Of a stretch of DNA of 64,000 nucleotides, positions 21,623 to 33,652 are shown piece by piece. Under the pieces are notes generated by a model. The model worked only from the letters and a program-made list of their open reading frames with translations. It was not told where the DNA came from and searched no databases. The stretch's first letter is position 1; the number at the start of each line of letters is the position of its first letter. Source of the DNA: Macrosoma leucophasiata. Its lineage: Eukaryota > Arthropoda > Insecta > Lepidoptera > Hedylidae. The stretch covers positions 8,370,001-8,434,000 of the forward strand of contig JAWQUS010000017.1 in assembly GCA_036365455.1 (NCBI GenBank). Reading direction: 5' to 3'. Position numbers and translations under genes: made by a program.

Positions 21623-23005
21623 TTAGTTCCCCCTGGTTGAGAGGCACGGGCAGCGGTTTATTCTTGCTGGTGCGCAACCAATCGCGGTATGCGCGTTCGC
21701 CCGCCACGCGCCTGCGCTCTTCCTCTATAGCCGCGCGCGCAGCACGACGCTCTGACTGGGTCTTCATTGCTGCATATACGATCACAATATTGATACCCTA
21801 TTTTACGAACAACAAAGTTTCAATAAAAATGTACATATTTTATTTGAGCTGTATACCCATTACCTTACTGTAAACTATCCCAAAAACTAAAAAAAGCAAT
21901 GTACTCTTTATATCCTCCTCCTTCTTTCGAATCCACTCGGCCAGTTTCTCTTCCTTGTCCCGTTCCCGTTTGTTACGTTCGCGTTCTTGACGTTCAGTGT
22001 CGCGGTATCGACGCATGATATCTTCGGCGCGGTGCCGTTCGTTTTGTATGCGTTTGCGCTCCAACCATCGCCGAAAGGATTCCTCCCGCTGTTCGGCTGT
22101 GGTCTGCTGAGGTACTAGACACTTCTGTTTCCCTTGTCGCGCCTTTTCACGTTTCTGTTATGAGAAGTATAAATTTAATTATGTTCAGCCATCAGTGCAT
22201 TCGTAGTGAATATTAGTGGAGATCGGCTTGGACTTGGTCCAGCGACTGATTGTTGTCAAAGTAATAACACCAGGAAGTATGCGGATAACATCATCGCTGT
22301 GAGTGTAAGCGTATTTTAATTTCAAGACATTAAATAAGTACCTATAACATGGAAGACTATATACAAGTTTCCAGTCCACGTCCACCGTATCCAAGCACCC
22401 GAATAAAAACTCTCTTTGTTAAACATAAATAAAATCATACTTACTTCGCGTTCTTTTCTCTCCAACCACTGTTTAAAGGCTTCCTGTCTCTTCTTCTCGT
22501 TACGCTCTCGTTCTTCTTTAGCCGAGGTTGTAGTCGATAACGAAGCAACAGATAGTCTAAATGTATCAGGTCCATCTTCACGATACGTGCGATCGTACCT
22601 CGGAGTTTCTTCGCCAGCCTCTTGGTTGTCTTGGTCTAAAGAGCCAGCATGACCCAGCCGACAAGATTTCCTCTTAATACTCACTGAAGACTCGCTCGAC
22701 ACTCGACCAGTTAGAAAAGGAGTAGAGTTGCTCCGGTAAGAACTGTGGGGGTGTGGGGTGACGTCTATGCAAGAGGAATCAGTCTGCAGCGAGGTCACAG
22801 AATGGGTCGATTCAACAGTCTCAACATATATCGCTGGATTTATGTAACGAGTTTTACTCTTTCGTGATCCTAACGATTCTGAATCGCTGTGGTACTGAAT
22901 GTTCTCACCAGCTCCATCAAAAATATGATTGGAATTCGATTTCAAATCGTAAGCCGCATTACGAGCGCTGTCACCAAAATGTCCTTTATCAATGTCGCTC
23001 GCCAT
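21623..23005 (-). CDS. CCDC34-like coiled-coil protein, 3' end uncertain
   Basis: Three exons join in phase on the minus strand: 23,005-22,445, 22,154-21,905 and 21,769-21,623. They give 319 residues from the ATG at 23,005 and then a donor site; a following exon could not be identified. The N-terminal half is Ser-rich and probably disordered. The rest is highly charged coiled coil with a repeated F-x-x-W-L-E-R-K unit: EAFKQWLERKERE, ESFRRWLERKR and EKLAEWIRKKEED. It ends with AYRDWLRTSKNKPLPVP, the arrangement seen at the C-terminal end of CCDC34 proteins. In mammals CCDC34 is needed for sperm flagellum formation. It lies tail-to-tail with the Dpy-30/ankyrin gene, with transposons between. 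Confidence 0.75.
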
Positions 23006-23732
23006 AGCCTGAGCTATTACAAATAATATGGCATACTAAGAGGTAGGTAATCCTAAATAAAATTAGTACAAATGTTTCTGATGTAAAATTACAATAATTA
23101 TTTCAAATAATATGTCAACGTCAAAAATTGTAGGTAAGTCATTAGACAGTGGTCATAAGTTTTTATTCTAAAAACAAAAACTTATCTATTTTAAAACATT
23201 AAAGTTGGCCTTAGACTATAGGTATCACCAGTAGATTACATACCTACTGTAAGATGTTAGCGGATGGTAGTCGGAAGAAACGAAAAGCAAGTACTTACCA
23301 TAGATTTAATAATGTACTTACCGACCTACTGTGCAACAAGAACGTTTAGGCGCGTGGCTAACATAGGAAACTCCGAAAAGGACCATTTTTGACAGCTACA
23401 ACTGTCTTTTCCTTATATTAAAGGCATTTCTATTAGATATATTCGAATAGAAGGCTTGTGATTGCTCGCGACCTTCACCAGGTTATCGTTCGGCACCACG
23501 CTTTGTTTGCTGATACGCGGTCGCCACTCGAGAACCCTGTTGCTGCAACGGCCGTCAGCTCTTCAAGTTATATGTGCCCTGCCTATCCACTAGTTTCGCA
23601 ATTCGGTGGGATTTTTCAGCTACTTTGATTCTTATGGGTATCTATCTCCTTATATCTGATTCGATCTCGCAGTAACCCCGAACATAACTCCTTCTACTCT
23701 CTCTTGAGCTTTCACATGAGGCCCATTGTGAG
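23006..23732. other. Upstream region of the CCDC34-like gene, no feature seen
   Basis: AT-rich sequence directly 5' of the minus-strand ATG. The promoter should lie here but no core element is distinctive. Confidence 0.45.
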
Positions 23733-24018
23733 TTTTTTTTTATGTAACGGAAGTGGCAAACAAGCATGCAGTTTACATTGATGTTAAGTGATGACTGCAG
23801 CCTATAGACACCCACAAAAAGACCAAGGTCAACATTCAGATGCGTTACCACTCCTGAGGCCTAAGGTGTTATGCCTCTGTGCCGGAAATTACAGGGCCGT
23901 ACATAACCACCTGACCGGAACACGATAGTGCTGAACACTACCATTTAGCGGCAAGTATATTAGGTAATGCGTTGGTGCCTACGCCCGCGAGCTCAGTCAC
24001 TGGAGCTCTACCACCAGT
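23733..24018 (-). repeat. Dispersed poly(A)-ended retroposon, copy 2
   Basis: This is a near-complete copy closely matching the one at 2,098-2,372. It begins with poly-T on the plus strand and ends with GGAGCTCTACCACCAGT. Confidence 0.85.
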
Positions 24019-25572
24019 AAAAGAGTTGTGACCAATCACGCACACTGGACAAAGACCTTCGTCTTGACTTTGAGACACAGCGGTAAATTGGACGAGAAGA
24101 TGTAGTATAGTACGTAGCTGACAAAATACTACCCAGCTGGACCTTCCTCACTGGACTGTAATGCTTTTCACAGGCACTTCGCGGACACTCCGCTAAAATT
24201 CCATACAAACGCTTAATTTGGTCTCTATTTCACAGACATCAATCAGTGACGTGTATTACCACGTGCACCTGTGTGCATAGCACGTAGAGAATACCAAACG
24301 CCGTCCATAAGAGGGGAGGAGGTTGGGTGAGGCGGGGAAATCGCGCGGGACGTCGAAGTGTCCATTCTGTACGTAGTATTATTACATATTCTCTGTCACA
24401 GGTAAACATATTAGTCAAAAACTTCGAGCGTTGTTCCTAGCGGTAACAGTTTGGAAGATACGAAATCTCGGTCTTGTGACATGGATTTTCAAATCTTACT
24501 TTACTACGTTGAAAGAAAGAAGAAAGCATGGCTGGATTATGTAGCATCTTTGCAAATGAATGGTAATGGTATGAAAGATGAGAAGAGAGAAATTTACCGT
24601 CGGCTCAAGAATGACACCAAGATTTTAGTGAATGAAAAACGTGAGAGAGATAAAGTGGAAGCTGATGAGAGACTGGCGAAGAGCTTTGAGACTTACATGA
24701 AACTCTATTGGAGGGAGGTGAAAAAGTCTAGAAGCTCTTCTCCAGTTTCTGGACTGAATAGAATAAAATCTAAGTTGGATGACATTCTTGAGTACACGCA
24801 AGATGTGTTAATACGATGGAGCGAGTATTATGGGGAAATGTATGATTATGCTCACAACACTGATGCCGGAGTTGCTGACTTGACGGTGCCGGCTTGTGAG
24901 GATATAGCAATAGATGAGATTGAATGTGCAATACGAAGTTTGAAATATGGTAAGGCACTTACAGACAGTCATAAGGCTATTGATCAGGTTTCTGCCGAAA
25001 TGATCAAATATGGTGGTATTGCCCTTTGGGGTTCTTTCTGGGTGTTGTGCAACATTTGCTGGAGATCCGGAAGAATCGCAAAGGATTGGCGGTGGGCGGT
25101 CATCGTGCCTTTGTATAAAGGCAAGGGTTCACGAATGGACTGTACCAGCTATCGAACGATCAGTTTGATCAGTTTGGCAGCTAAAGTGTATGGGAAAGTC
25201 TTAGAAAGAAGAATGAAAGAGAAGTCCGACGTGTTATTGTGAAACCACCCTGTGCATCCCGCACAGGGTGGTTTCAGAACTGGAAGAGGATGTATGGATC
25301 AAGTTTTCTCCCTCCGCAACATCGTAGAAAAGCATCTGGCTGTGAGCCAGAAGGTTTTCTGCGGTTTTGTGGATTTGGAGAAAGCGTTTGATAGGGTATT
25401 ACGAAAGGAGTTGTGGGACATTTTGCCAGAGTATGGTACTGATGGCGGTCTGTTCCGTGCAATACAGTCCGCGTATGTCAAGCATGTGTGCGGGTAGATG
25501 GTAACATGTCATCCTGGTTTGATGTGAACATCGGTGTCAGACAGGGTTGCGTGCTTTCGCTTTCGTCTAGGC

Positions 25573-25918
25573 CAGTGGTGGATTTACCAGCAGGCTGAGT
25601 AGGCTGGAGCCTAGGGCGGCAAATTTTAAGGGGCCGCAGAATTGGTTCATAATTTTTTATTTCTATTTACAAAATTACTGTTAAAATTATCAAGGCTCAG
25701 ATCATAGTTCCTAATGATTCTAACCATAGAAAAAAGGTTGCTTACATCAACTTCAGGATAATGAAGCATAAAACATAAAGTTGAAATTTTATTTTATTTT
25801 TATTTTAATTTTAATTTTATTTTTACCTAATTGATATGATTGTAAACTACGATATCAAAATATAGGGGCGGCAAAAATTGAATAGCCTACCGGCGGCAAA
25901 TTTGTAAATCCGCCACTG
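25573..25918. mobile_element. hAT-type MITE inserted in the LINE
   Basis: The ends are inverted repeats (CAGTGGTGGATTTAC and GTAAATCCGCCACTG). A perfect 8-bp target duplication, GTCTAGGC, lies at 25,565-25,572 and 25,919-25,926. Removing one copy restores the interrupted LINE sequence. It is 346 bp and non-coding. The 8-bp duplication and CAG-type ends are diagnostic of hAT. Confidence 0.92.
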
Positions 25919-25930
25919 GTCTAGGCTGTT

Positions 25931-26340
25931 TATTAGAGATGCGCCGAATATTCGGTTGGTATTCGTTATTCGGCATATTCGGCATCATTTTTTTCACTAT
26001 TCGTATTCGGCCGAATTATTCGGTTTTGGTGCCGAATATATTCGGTTCGAATATTTCTATTTTATTGGCTACATGACACGGTATCTACATAACTACAAGA
26101 TAAAAATTCTTATGTTATAAAATAACATAAGATTCTAAGATATCCTATAAAGAATGTGTTGAATAAAGATAATAAAACAAAACCATTGAATTACAAATCA
26201 ACATATACCTAACCTGTAGCAGTGTAGTTAGGTTACATGCCGTCAACATTTTATTTTAAACAGCACTTATTTTTCAACTTTTTTATTTAAAGTCAGTCAG
26301 TCAGTCTACTTCTCAGCACTGCCACAAAATAAAATACCTA
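25931..26340. mobile_element. ATTCGG-rich element end, probably a truncated DNA transposon
   Basis: It starts TTAGAGATGCGCCGAATATTC and then carries several direct and inverted ATTCGG/CCGAAT units to about 26,060. The remainder is AT-rich. The right boundary is inferred from where LINE coding resumes. No target duplication was found. Confidence 0.5.
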
Positions 26341-26860
26341 GCCGTAGATAATGCTGTACTTACTCCAACGCTTTTATATGGAAGCGAGGGCTGGGTATGC
26401 AGGAAAGAGCATGAAAGTTAGTTAAACGCGGTCGAGATGAGATCTTTGCTCAAGATCTGCGGTGTATCACTCACCGATCGCGTTCGTAATAAAGATGTAA
26501 GAAAGAGGCTGTGTGAATGATAGTATCGGTGTAAAAATGAAAAAAGGTATGCTCCGATGGTTCGGGCATATAGAAAGAATGTCGAATGAGCGAATACTAA
26601 ACAGATATACAATGCGAATGTGGATGGTTGCAGAGGCCCAGGGAGACCAAGACTGACCTACCATGACCAAATAGGTCAAGTTCTGTCTAATGGTGGGGTC
26701 AAGTCTTAGGAATCGGCGTGCATGTATGAAGAGAATGATGAAAGTAGACGAGGCACGAGAGGTATGTCAGGACCGGGTTGGTTGGTTTTGAATAAACGTA
26801 GAATTCCCTGACTGTACAATTCTAATCCCTTTATGTGGTGGCAATAAAATCAATCAATGA

Positions 26861-28445
26861 GGTGATGTTCAGTAAAGATACAACTTCTGCACATTCATAC
26901 AAATGTATTTTATTCTTAATCAATTGGTTATAATTTCAGTAAACACCGTCGTCGGCCAATACTTAAAATTCTGTTCTGAGATGTCAATACCACAAGTCAA
27001 AACATTGTAAAGGGACAGCCCCATTCGCAACAGGCACTTTTAGACTGAATTTCTTGATATATATGAAAATAAAATAAATTAAAATATCTTTAAATTTAAG
27101 TGAAACTGTATGGATTACATCAATACAATGCTATGCACTTAAACTAGATCCTTAAAGATTTGGGTTCACTGTCAGCATGAATGAGGAATCAGTAGAATGT
27201 AGTTAATAACTTTATAGCAAGTTGATCAGTTTTGTGAGTGAAGCAAACTAATACAGGTCCTCTTAAAGTGACCATAGTTATGGAGAAGAAAACGACAGAG
27301 ACACGCCAGCTACCTATTTCTCAAAGAAGTAATAAATTTAATATTGATTTTAATTTTTCCTTTAATTATTATGCTGATGTCTAATTTTTGGCACTTCATT
27401 CCATTGCATTATTTATTTGTGTAAAATAACCATAATGTTTTGTATAATAAAAAGGAAAAGGTAAGAATGTATTGAATCAAAAATAGTGCATTAACAAACT
27501 GCAATATGTAACTGCATATTTATTACTTCTCCAATCAAGTGTTTAAAATGTAATCGCATACATTTCTGGATCCGCCATTGAAAATTAATATATGATACAA
27601 CATAACAACAAAATAAAAGAAAATTATTTTAGAGAGAGGCCTTTTTAGTGAGGAAATTTGTGCCGCCTAGCACAAATTGTCTGGAACAGACAAAGCCTCT
27701 ACTCGATTATAGGAATACTAATGTTATTAATACATATTAATATTTTGTTATTTTGTAAAAAAAAACATAGGTATTTATTTAATTGAATTTCGTGAAATTA
27801 GAAAAATAAGTATTCTGCTGAAAATTATATTGCTTTCTTTCTGCTAACTCTAGGTATATTATGGAAACTTATAGTGAAATCGCGAGCAAGGAATTATTTC
27901 GCACATTGACCTGTACACGTACGTTGTAATTTAGTTATTGTAATTATATTTTTAAATACCTAACATAATTTAAACTAAACTCATTTGCATCTTCTATTTT
28001 GTGAAATCTTTCAATCGTGCTGGAAACCTAATTTTAAATGTATAATTATTCAATTATTATATAAAATCAGGTAGTCAATTGTCCTTTTGTTCGGAATCCA
28101 CGTTCAAGTTAAATTTTCAGTCTCAGTGTTATACAAGATAAACTTGCTACAAAGTTAAAAACTACATGGTAACATCTATATTTTTACTCACTAGTAATTA
28201 AATTTCCCATTGATCACAAATAACACTTGCATCAACAAAAATCACAATGATTTCAAGTGCATTCGTGCAGTTTGAAAATGGTAGCCGTGTCATGTTCAAT
28301 ACATTTGATGTGTGCCCGCAATGCCTTCACAGGCAATACTTATGTACAAACATCACCTAGTGAATAAAAAATAAGATATATCATCATTACCCTTAAGTTC
28401 ACAAGGTGACCTTGTGCAACTAAGTTACTAATTGAGATTTAGAGA
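26861..28445 (-). other. Likely 3' UTR and downstream region of PSME3
   Basis: AT-rich, no ORF with family similarity. Being 3' of the PSME3 stop codon on the minus strand, much of it may be transcribed as 3' UTR. The poly(A) site cannot be fixed. Confidence 0.45.
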
Positions 28446-31400
28446 CTAATATAGTGATTCTGCATTGGAGGAACGTGGCTTCTTTATCTTCTCAAGGTTC
28501 TTAATGACAATGTCGTGTAGAGAGCAGTAGCGGTTGCGTATCTCACACATCACCAGCCAAAGCGATAAATACTCTTTCTCATCCAATTCCTGTAAGAAAA
28601 GACACATTTTAAAATAGCTACACAATAAAATGGGCAGGTTAGAAAAAAAAAGGATTTAACTAGTTTATTCCATAACTAGCTGTTGCTCGCGGCTTCGCCC
28701 GCGTGGATGTCGTTTTTTAAATAACTAAGTAGCCTATGATCTTTCTCAAAGTCAGCTCTATCCCTGTACCAAATTTCATTAAAATCGGTTCAGTTGTTTG
28801 GACGTGAAAAGGTAACAGACAGACAGACAGAGTTACTTTTGCATTTATAATATTAGTAGGGAAGTAGGGATTTAAAATTATTATTAAATTCTCAATATTT
28901 TAAACCTCTCTGTTATAACAGGAAATCTTACATATTTGCATCCTTTGGGCATTATGACAGACTAATAACAAAATATAATATTTCACAGTTTAGAGGCCTC
29001 AGTTGGCTACACATACAGCTAGATATACAGGTTTCCTCACATCCAGACAAATATTTGTTTCGGGTCTGTTTGTGTGTGTCTTGTAGGTTTACACGGCACC
29101 TAACTTCGGGTTTATACCTTGTATAATAATTGTACATATTTTTTATATCATTTTCATTACAGCCGAAAGATGACCATGACTGAAAAAAAGCCTTCCCCAA
29201 AAATGTCCTAAAGCACCATATAAAAGCCAGTGCGTCAAAATCTGTCCACATTACTGTTACACAACGCAAAGGCAACTGTCCACAAATAAGGCTGGGAAAT
29301 AGTGCTTTACCAGAACAAGACAGCATTAGATATCTAGGATTATATCTAGACCGTCACCTTACATGGAAGGTACACATTAAAAAGAAGAGAGAAGAATTAA
29401 ATATCAGATACAATACTCTACTTTGGTTGCTGGGAAGAAACAGCAAAGTTTCAGTAGACAATAAACTCTCAATTAACAAGGCAATCCTAGAACCAATATG
29501 GACATACGGCCTCCAATTATGGGCGAGCTCCATCACTGGAGCTCTACCACCAGTAAAATGCTTGCAAAGAATGCAAAATATGATCCTTTGAAAAATCAGC
29601 AATGTAACAAATGCAGAAATCCACAAATATATGGAAATGGCTATAAAAGAAGAAATAAAATATACTTGACTGAGATACCAGGACAGGCTAGACAAGCACC
29701 CCAATACACTTGCAAAACAACTCACAATGCTATGATCCTATGAAAATGGGTAGATGCTTTCGCTGGAGGGCATACTCAAATGCTCTAATGCCTTATACAC
29801 ATTTTTTAAAAGTGGCTGCACTGATTGCAAATAAATGGAAAATAAAACAGTTTGGGAAATACTAAGCTTTATACCTGCCGATTTTTGTTAGAGGCAATTG
29901 TTCCCACCCCTACCAGCTAAATGAATGAATTGGGAAGTGTAAAAAAATCAGGGTAGTATATACATATAACAAAATTAAAAGAGAACTATCACAGTTAAAT
30001 AAGCTTCACAAGCTTATGATTACCACTCAATCAACAATTTTTATGAACAATATATCAATGCTATTAACCATAATACTTACTCTAACAGCTCTTCTATAGT
30101 CATCAATGTGAGGATATTTAGCTACTTTAGAGACAATTTTTGCTCTTGAAATAAAGTATCGAGAAATTTGATCAAAGAAGGCAGCAGCCTCTGACTCTAC
30201 AGATTGTATTTCTGCAAGTGTGTCTTCTTGTATTGATACACCAAAGTTGTTGCCATCTTCAATTTTGGGAATCATAAATGAAATCCACATTTTCAACTGA
30301 AAACAACAACACATATAATATAGGTTATCAGGTAGGCAAAATCAATGCTAACTGTAGAATTCTCATATGTATTGTGAAAATCAAATAAGGCATGATGGAC
30401 CATGTTGTCCACAAATTAAAAATTATTATTATATATTACATTATATAGGCTCCAACAAAAACAACACTTAACCTATCTACAGCAATGGGCTAGATGGCAA
30501 TGTACAGCGCTGAAATTTCTATCATAGAGGCAAAACAACTTTGGCCTCAGGTGTAGGGCATTTCTATTTTCTGTGTCCATAAGCAGCAATTATCATCCCT
30601 CAGGCCATGAGAAAAATAAGACAATTGATTTCTTATTGTTCTCTGTCCCGATCACGTCCATTGCAGCTTCAGGGATTAATGTCCATGTGAACTACATGTT
30701 TGTTTTTGCATCTTCATGATATAAAAAAAAAAAGAAAAATTACCAAATTAGAATCTTCCACCAACTCTCTGATATGAGGTTTGACAAGGTGAATAAGGTC
30801 ACTGAGAGGTTTATTGCATGGCACTGTTCCATTAGGAAGAGCATACACACGTGTGCCCTCAATGGTTGTGTTGCTTGAAACCTCTGAAGAGTTTAACCGT
30901 TGCCGTTTCGCATTAGGCTCATTTGCAGCCACCGCTGGTGGTGGAATTGGAATGTTTAAGTCCTGAAATTGTGCAAATTGTTATTATAGGACAAAATTAA
31001 ATAGAGCAAGTAAATCAAAGCAATTGGTAGTAAAATATTTCAACTTCCTTTTATTCCAAAATATTAAATTAGAAACATTTGTTATTTAATTTTGCCTATA
31101 AGAAATGAAGAGGTCTAATGTTTCAACACTATGGGTACAGGGGCTATACAGTCATCTCTAATACCAGTCTTTCTATCTGTCTTTTTTTACACCCTTGACA
31201 ATTACCAACTGCCAGAAACTGGTGATAGAAGAGGCACAGGCAAAGATAACTTATAGCTGTCTTATTGCAACTTTACTTGGTTTTAACATATTATTGCCTT
31301 GATGTTTGATAAATGTCAAAACAAGGTAAGATTGAAATTAGTCTGCCATAAGGATGGTGGTAGTGCCTCAGGAATATGATAATATATTACGTATAGGAAT

Positions 31401-32150
31401 ATAATATTATTATTTAACTTTCATTAGTCATGTATCTATATTATTAATATTATCGTAAATACATAAATGTTATAGTATAACATGAATTCTTGTAATACCA
31501 GATTGGATACTGATTTTCAGAAGCTTCTAATTTACCTGCTAGAATTATATCACTTATCACAGCATATTTGGCATAAAAGTTGTGAAATTTTGGCAATATC
31601 AAGCAGACACTAGCTTTACACTGAGTTATTTAATACACAATATTAGAAAGATTATTAGTACACACTACAACATATGAATAGATCACCTGATGTACATCTG
31701 CTAGATCACGATTTTGAAAATTTGAAGTCTCCAGAAGTTCATTCAACTTAACTATTTTTTCTGGAAATCCCTTGATTATTAAGTGCTCAGCCTTTACCTT
31801 GAGGGAGTCTTTATAGTCCTGAACCTAGAAATGTATACAGAACACAATTTCAAAATTTTCCTCCAAAATACGTCAATGTAACTTCACTAAGACCCCATGG
31901 CCGCACTCTGTTGAGGTTATGTTGACTTTAAGACGAAACATACGCTCATACGAATTTAGAAATTTACCTTTTCGTAGTACAACATGTCGACACAACGTTA
32001 TAAAGAGATATTCTATTAAATAAATAGGCACCACAGAGTTTAGCCCAAAGATCATTGGTCCGACGAACTATTCATCATCGCGTTACACCGAATTTTATGG
32101 GAAAAATATTATAACTACAAACAATTTACCTTCTTCGCCACGTCAGTCAT
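28446..32150 (-). CDS. PSME3: Proteasome activator complex subunit 3 (PA28-gamma / REG-gamma)
   Basis: Five minus-strand exons join in phase: 32,150-32,130, 31,824-31,687, 30,962-30,744, 30,296-30,081 and 28,589-28,446, giving 245 residues, close to the usual 250. The protein forms a heptameric nuclear ring that caps the 20S proteasome and promotes ubiquitin-independent degradation. Recognisable parts are the N-terminal helix (QDYKDSLKVKAEHL), a short basic AKRQR segment in the variable insert that fits a nuclear signal, the activation-loop region IEDGNNFGVSIQEDT and the C-terminal helix EYLSLWLVMCEIRNRYCSLH. The first coding exon is only 21 bp (MTDVAKK). Insects normally have only this gamma-type subunit. 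A hAT-like element begins 148 bp upstream of the ATG. Confidence 0.95.
28670..28860 (+). repeat. Dispersed 3'-end repeat (GCGGCTTCGCCCGCG type)
   Basis: It begins TTGCTCGCGGCTTCGCCCGC, has AAATTTCATTAAAATCGGTT in the middle and ends in CAGACAGACAGA and TATAATATTAGTAGGGA. This is a very common lepidopteran interspersed-repeat layout. A diverged relative lies at 55,680-55,910. It is in the last intron of PSME3. Confidence 0.75.
29216..29745 (+). pseudogene. Jockey-type LINE reverse transcriptase C-terminal fragment
   Basis: The frame-shifted reading contains KSVHITVTQRKGNCP, IRYLGLYLDRHLTWKVHIKK, LLWLLGRNSKVSVDNKLSIN and AILEPIWTYGLQLW, typical of the region after the polymerase palm in Jockey elements. 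At 29,522-29,555 it contains a 32-bp stretch almost identical to the 5' end of the dispersed poly(A)-ended retroposon. It sits antisense in the last PSME3 intron and is non-functional. A decayed SINE body lies just before it (29,035-29,130). Confidence 0.82.
30480..30700. repeat. Repeat fragments in PSME3 intron 3
   Basis: Positions 30,485-30,560 are a decayed plus-oriented piece of the poly(A)-ended retroposon. Positions 30,590-30,690 (CCCTCAGGCCATGAGAAAAA, then ATTGATTTCTTATTGTTCTC) match 37,650-37,735 and, inverted, 54,860-54,950. Confidence 0.6.
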
Positions 32151-32297
32151 CGTATTAGACTTATAACAGTGAACTATAAGCTTATCGAAGTTTCCTAATT
32201 ATATATTATGACTAAAAAGAAATACGCGCAACTGTACTTTTTTACGTTGATTCAACAATTTTCAACTCGTGTGCTGCGGCTTCTCTTGCGCTTGTAG

Positions 32298-33644
32298 CAG
32301 GGCTGCCAATGCTATTACTTAATATTCCCCAAAAACCTAAGTCAAACTCCCCGAATTGGGTAATATGAAAACAAAGTTAATTATGTTCTAACACAACTAA
32401 AGATAACCGTGAGAGCAAAATAAAAACGATTTCGGCCCTGCTTGAATTACAACTTGAGAAAGACGCGCGAGAAAACACAAACGACGTTTGCAATGCGAAA
32501 ACTATCAAAATTAAAATTAAACTGCAACTTCAGAACTACACTGAAATACAATTTAACCTCCTAAGACCCCTTGTACAAAATGAAGTTCACTTGTCAGGCC
32601 CAGCTAAATTAAACATGTGATAGTACAAAACGCCCACCGTGCATTTTTTTGTATATAATATTTAAATGGACTGCGTGCCTATTATAAATCTACTTGGGCA
32701 TTTTTGACAAGTCATAGAGTTCACGAATGTTTTTATTTTTTTGTGTGTAATTACAGAAAAAATATAAAACTGTCAAATCCACGAGCTTTGACGTTAAGAC
32801 GATGGCGTATTAGCGACGTAGAGCTATGTTAAATCTTCTTTAATCTTGTAATTTAAGTTTTACTATGTATATTTTATTGTAAATCAGAATAGAAAAGACC
32901 GAATCATTACATAAATAATTATTTTAACGATTGTTTCTAAATCAGCTGAATTGCAAACCGAAATAGGATTTTGTACATTTTTTTGCACATTGGGTCTCAA
33001 CAACAAATATACTTTTTATTTTTATTCAAAATATTCTTTTACGACTCAATGACAGTCACATCCTATACAGTCATAGCCTATCTAAATGACTTGGAAATTG
33101 AAGATGACAAACTCGTCCAAGTGGACTTCCAAGATCATGGTACCGATGACGAGTATTTGGCCAATAATCGAGAACTTGAGAAACGAGAGTCAACTTCGGA
33201 TTCTTCATTTATCGTCGTAAAATGATTAGCTGCTTCAACAGCACTTCAACTGCTGGATAGTAGTGGTAGAAGTCGTAGGGAGGCAGTAGAAAGAGGTATG
33301 AACAACCCCACTGGGAACAGTCGCGGAAGAGGCAGATTGTCGAGGATTAGTCATAGTTAGTCATAGTAGCAAAGAGACGGAAATTTGATTATAAGTACAA
33401 TGTTAAAATGAAAAATACATTTTTGTGAGTCTAATGAAAAATACTATTATTTTTGTTGGTTGAACTATTGTTTTCCCTTAATTAATATTAAAATAATATA
33501 TTAACTCAGGTCCAATGTACATTTCTTGATGGAGTAATTTAATTTGAGTTATCATATTATACTTTACATAGTCTTTATGCCTACAAATTATATAATGCAT
33601 AAAACTCTGCGAATTGGGGAATTCTCCACAAATTGGCAACCCTG
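32298..33644. mobile_element. hAT-like DNA element immediately upstream of PSME3
   Basis: The ends are CAGGGCTGCCAAT and ATTGGCAACCCTG (inverted, one mismatch), each followed inward by an ATTCCCCAA box. The flanks GCTTGTAG (32,290-32,297) and GGTTGTAG (33,645-33,652) form an 8-bp duplication with one mismatch. It is 1,347 bp. An internal 58-codon acidic frame (33,050-33,225) has no recognised domain. No intact transposase is present. Confidence 0.75.
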
Positions 33645-33652
33645 GGTTGTAG

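Larger units (their letters stand above)
24451..26860 (+). pseudogene. Decayed LINE reverse transcriptase, twice interrupted
   Basis: Frames from 24,451 to 25,560 give non-LTR reverse transcriptase blocks: QVSAEMIKYGG, VPLYKGKGSRMDCTSYR, AQGGFRTGRGCMDQVF, FVDLEKAFDRV and VRQGCVLS. The catalytic (F/Y)ADD block is missing because 25,573-26,340 is occupied by two other elements. The C-terminal part resumes at about 26,349 (LTPTLLYGSEGWVC) with stops and frameshifts. The 3' end near 26,790-26,865 is AATAAAATCAATCAATGA. The clade is uncertain (RTE- or CR1-like). Confidence 0.8.

Noticed and set aside
21519..21785. Read-through C-terminus of the CCDC34-like protein (SECSSVLNYNKIKKG...)
   Set aside because: A good donor (GTGAGTG) precedes it and the sequence after it is repeat-derived, so the coding exon probably ends at 21,623.
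33050..33225. 58-codon acidic frame inside the hAT-like element
   Set aside because: No domain recognised, no splice partner, and it lies within a decayed transposon; treated as chance or transposase debris.
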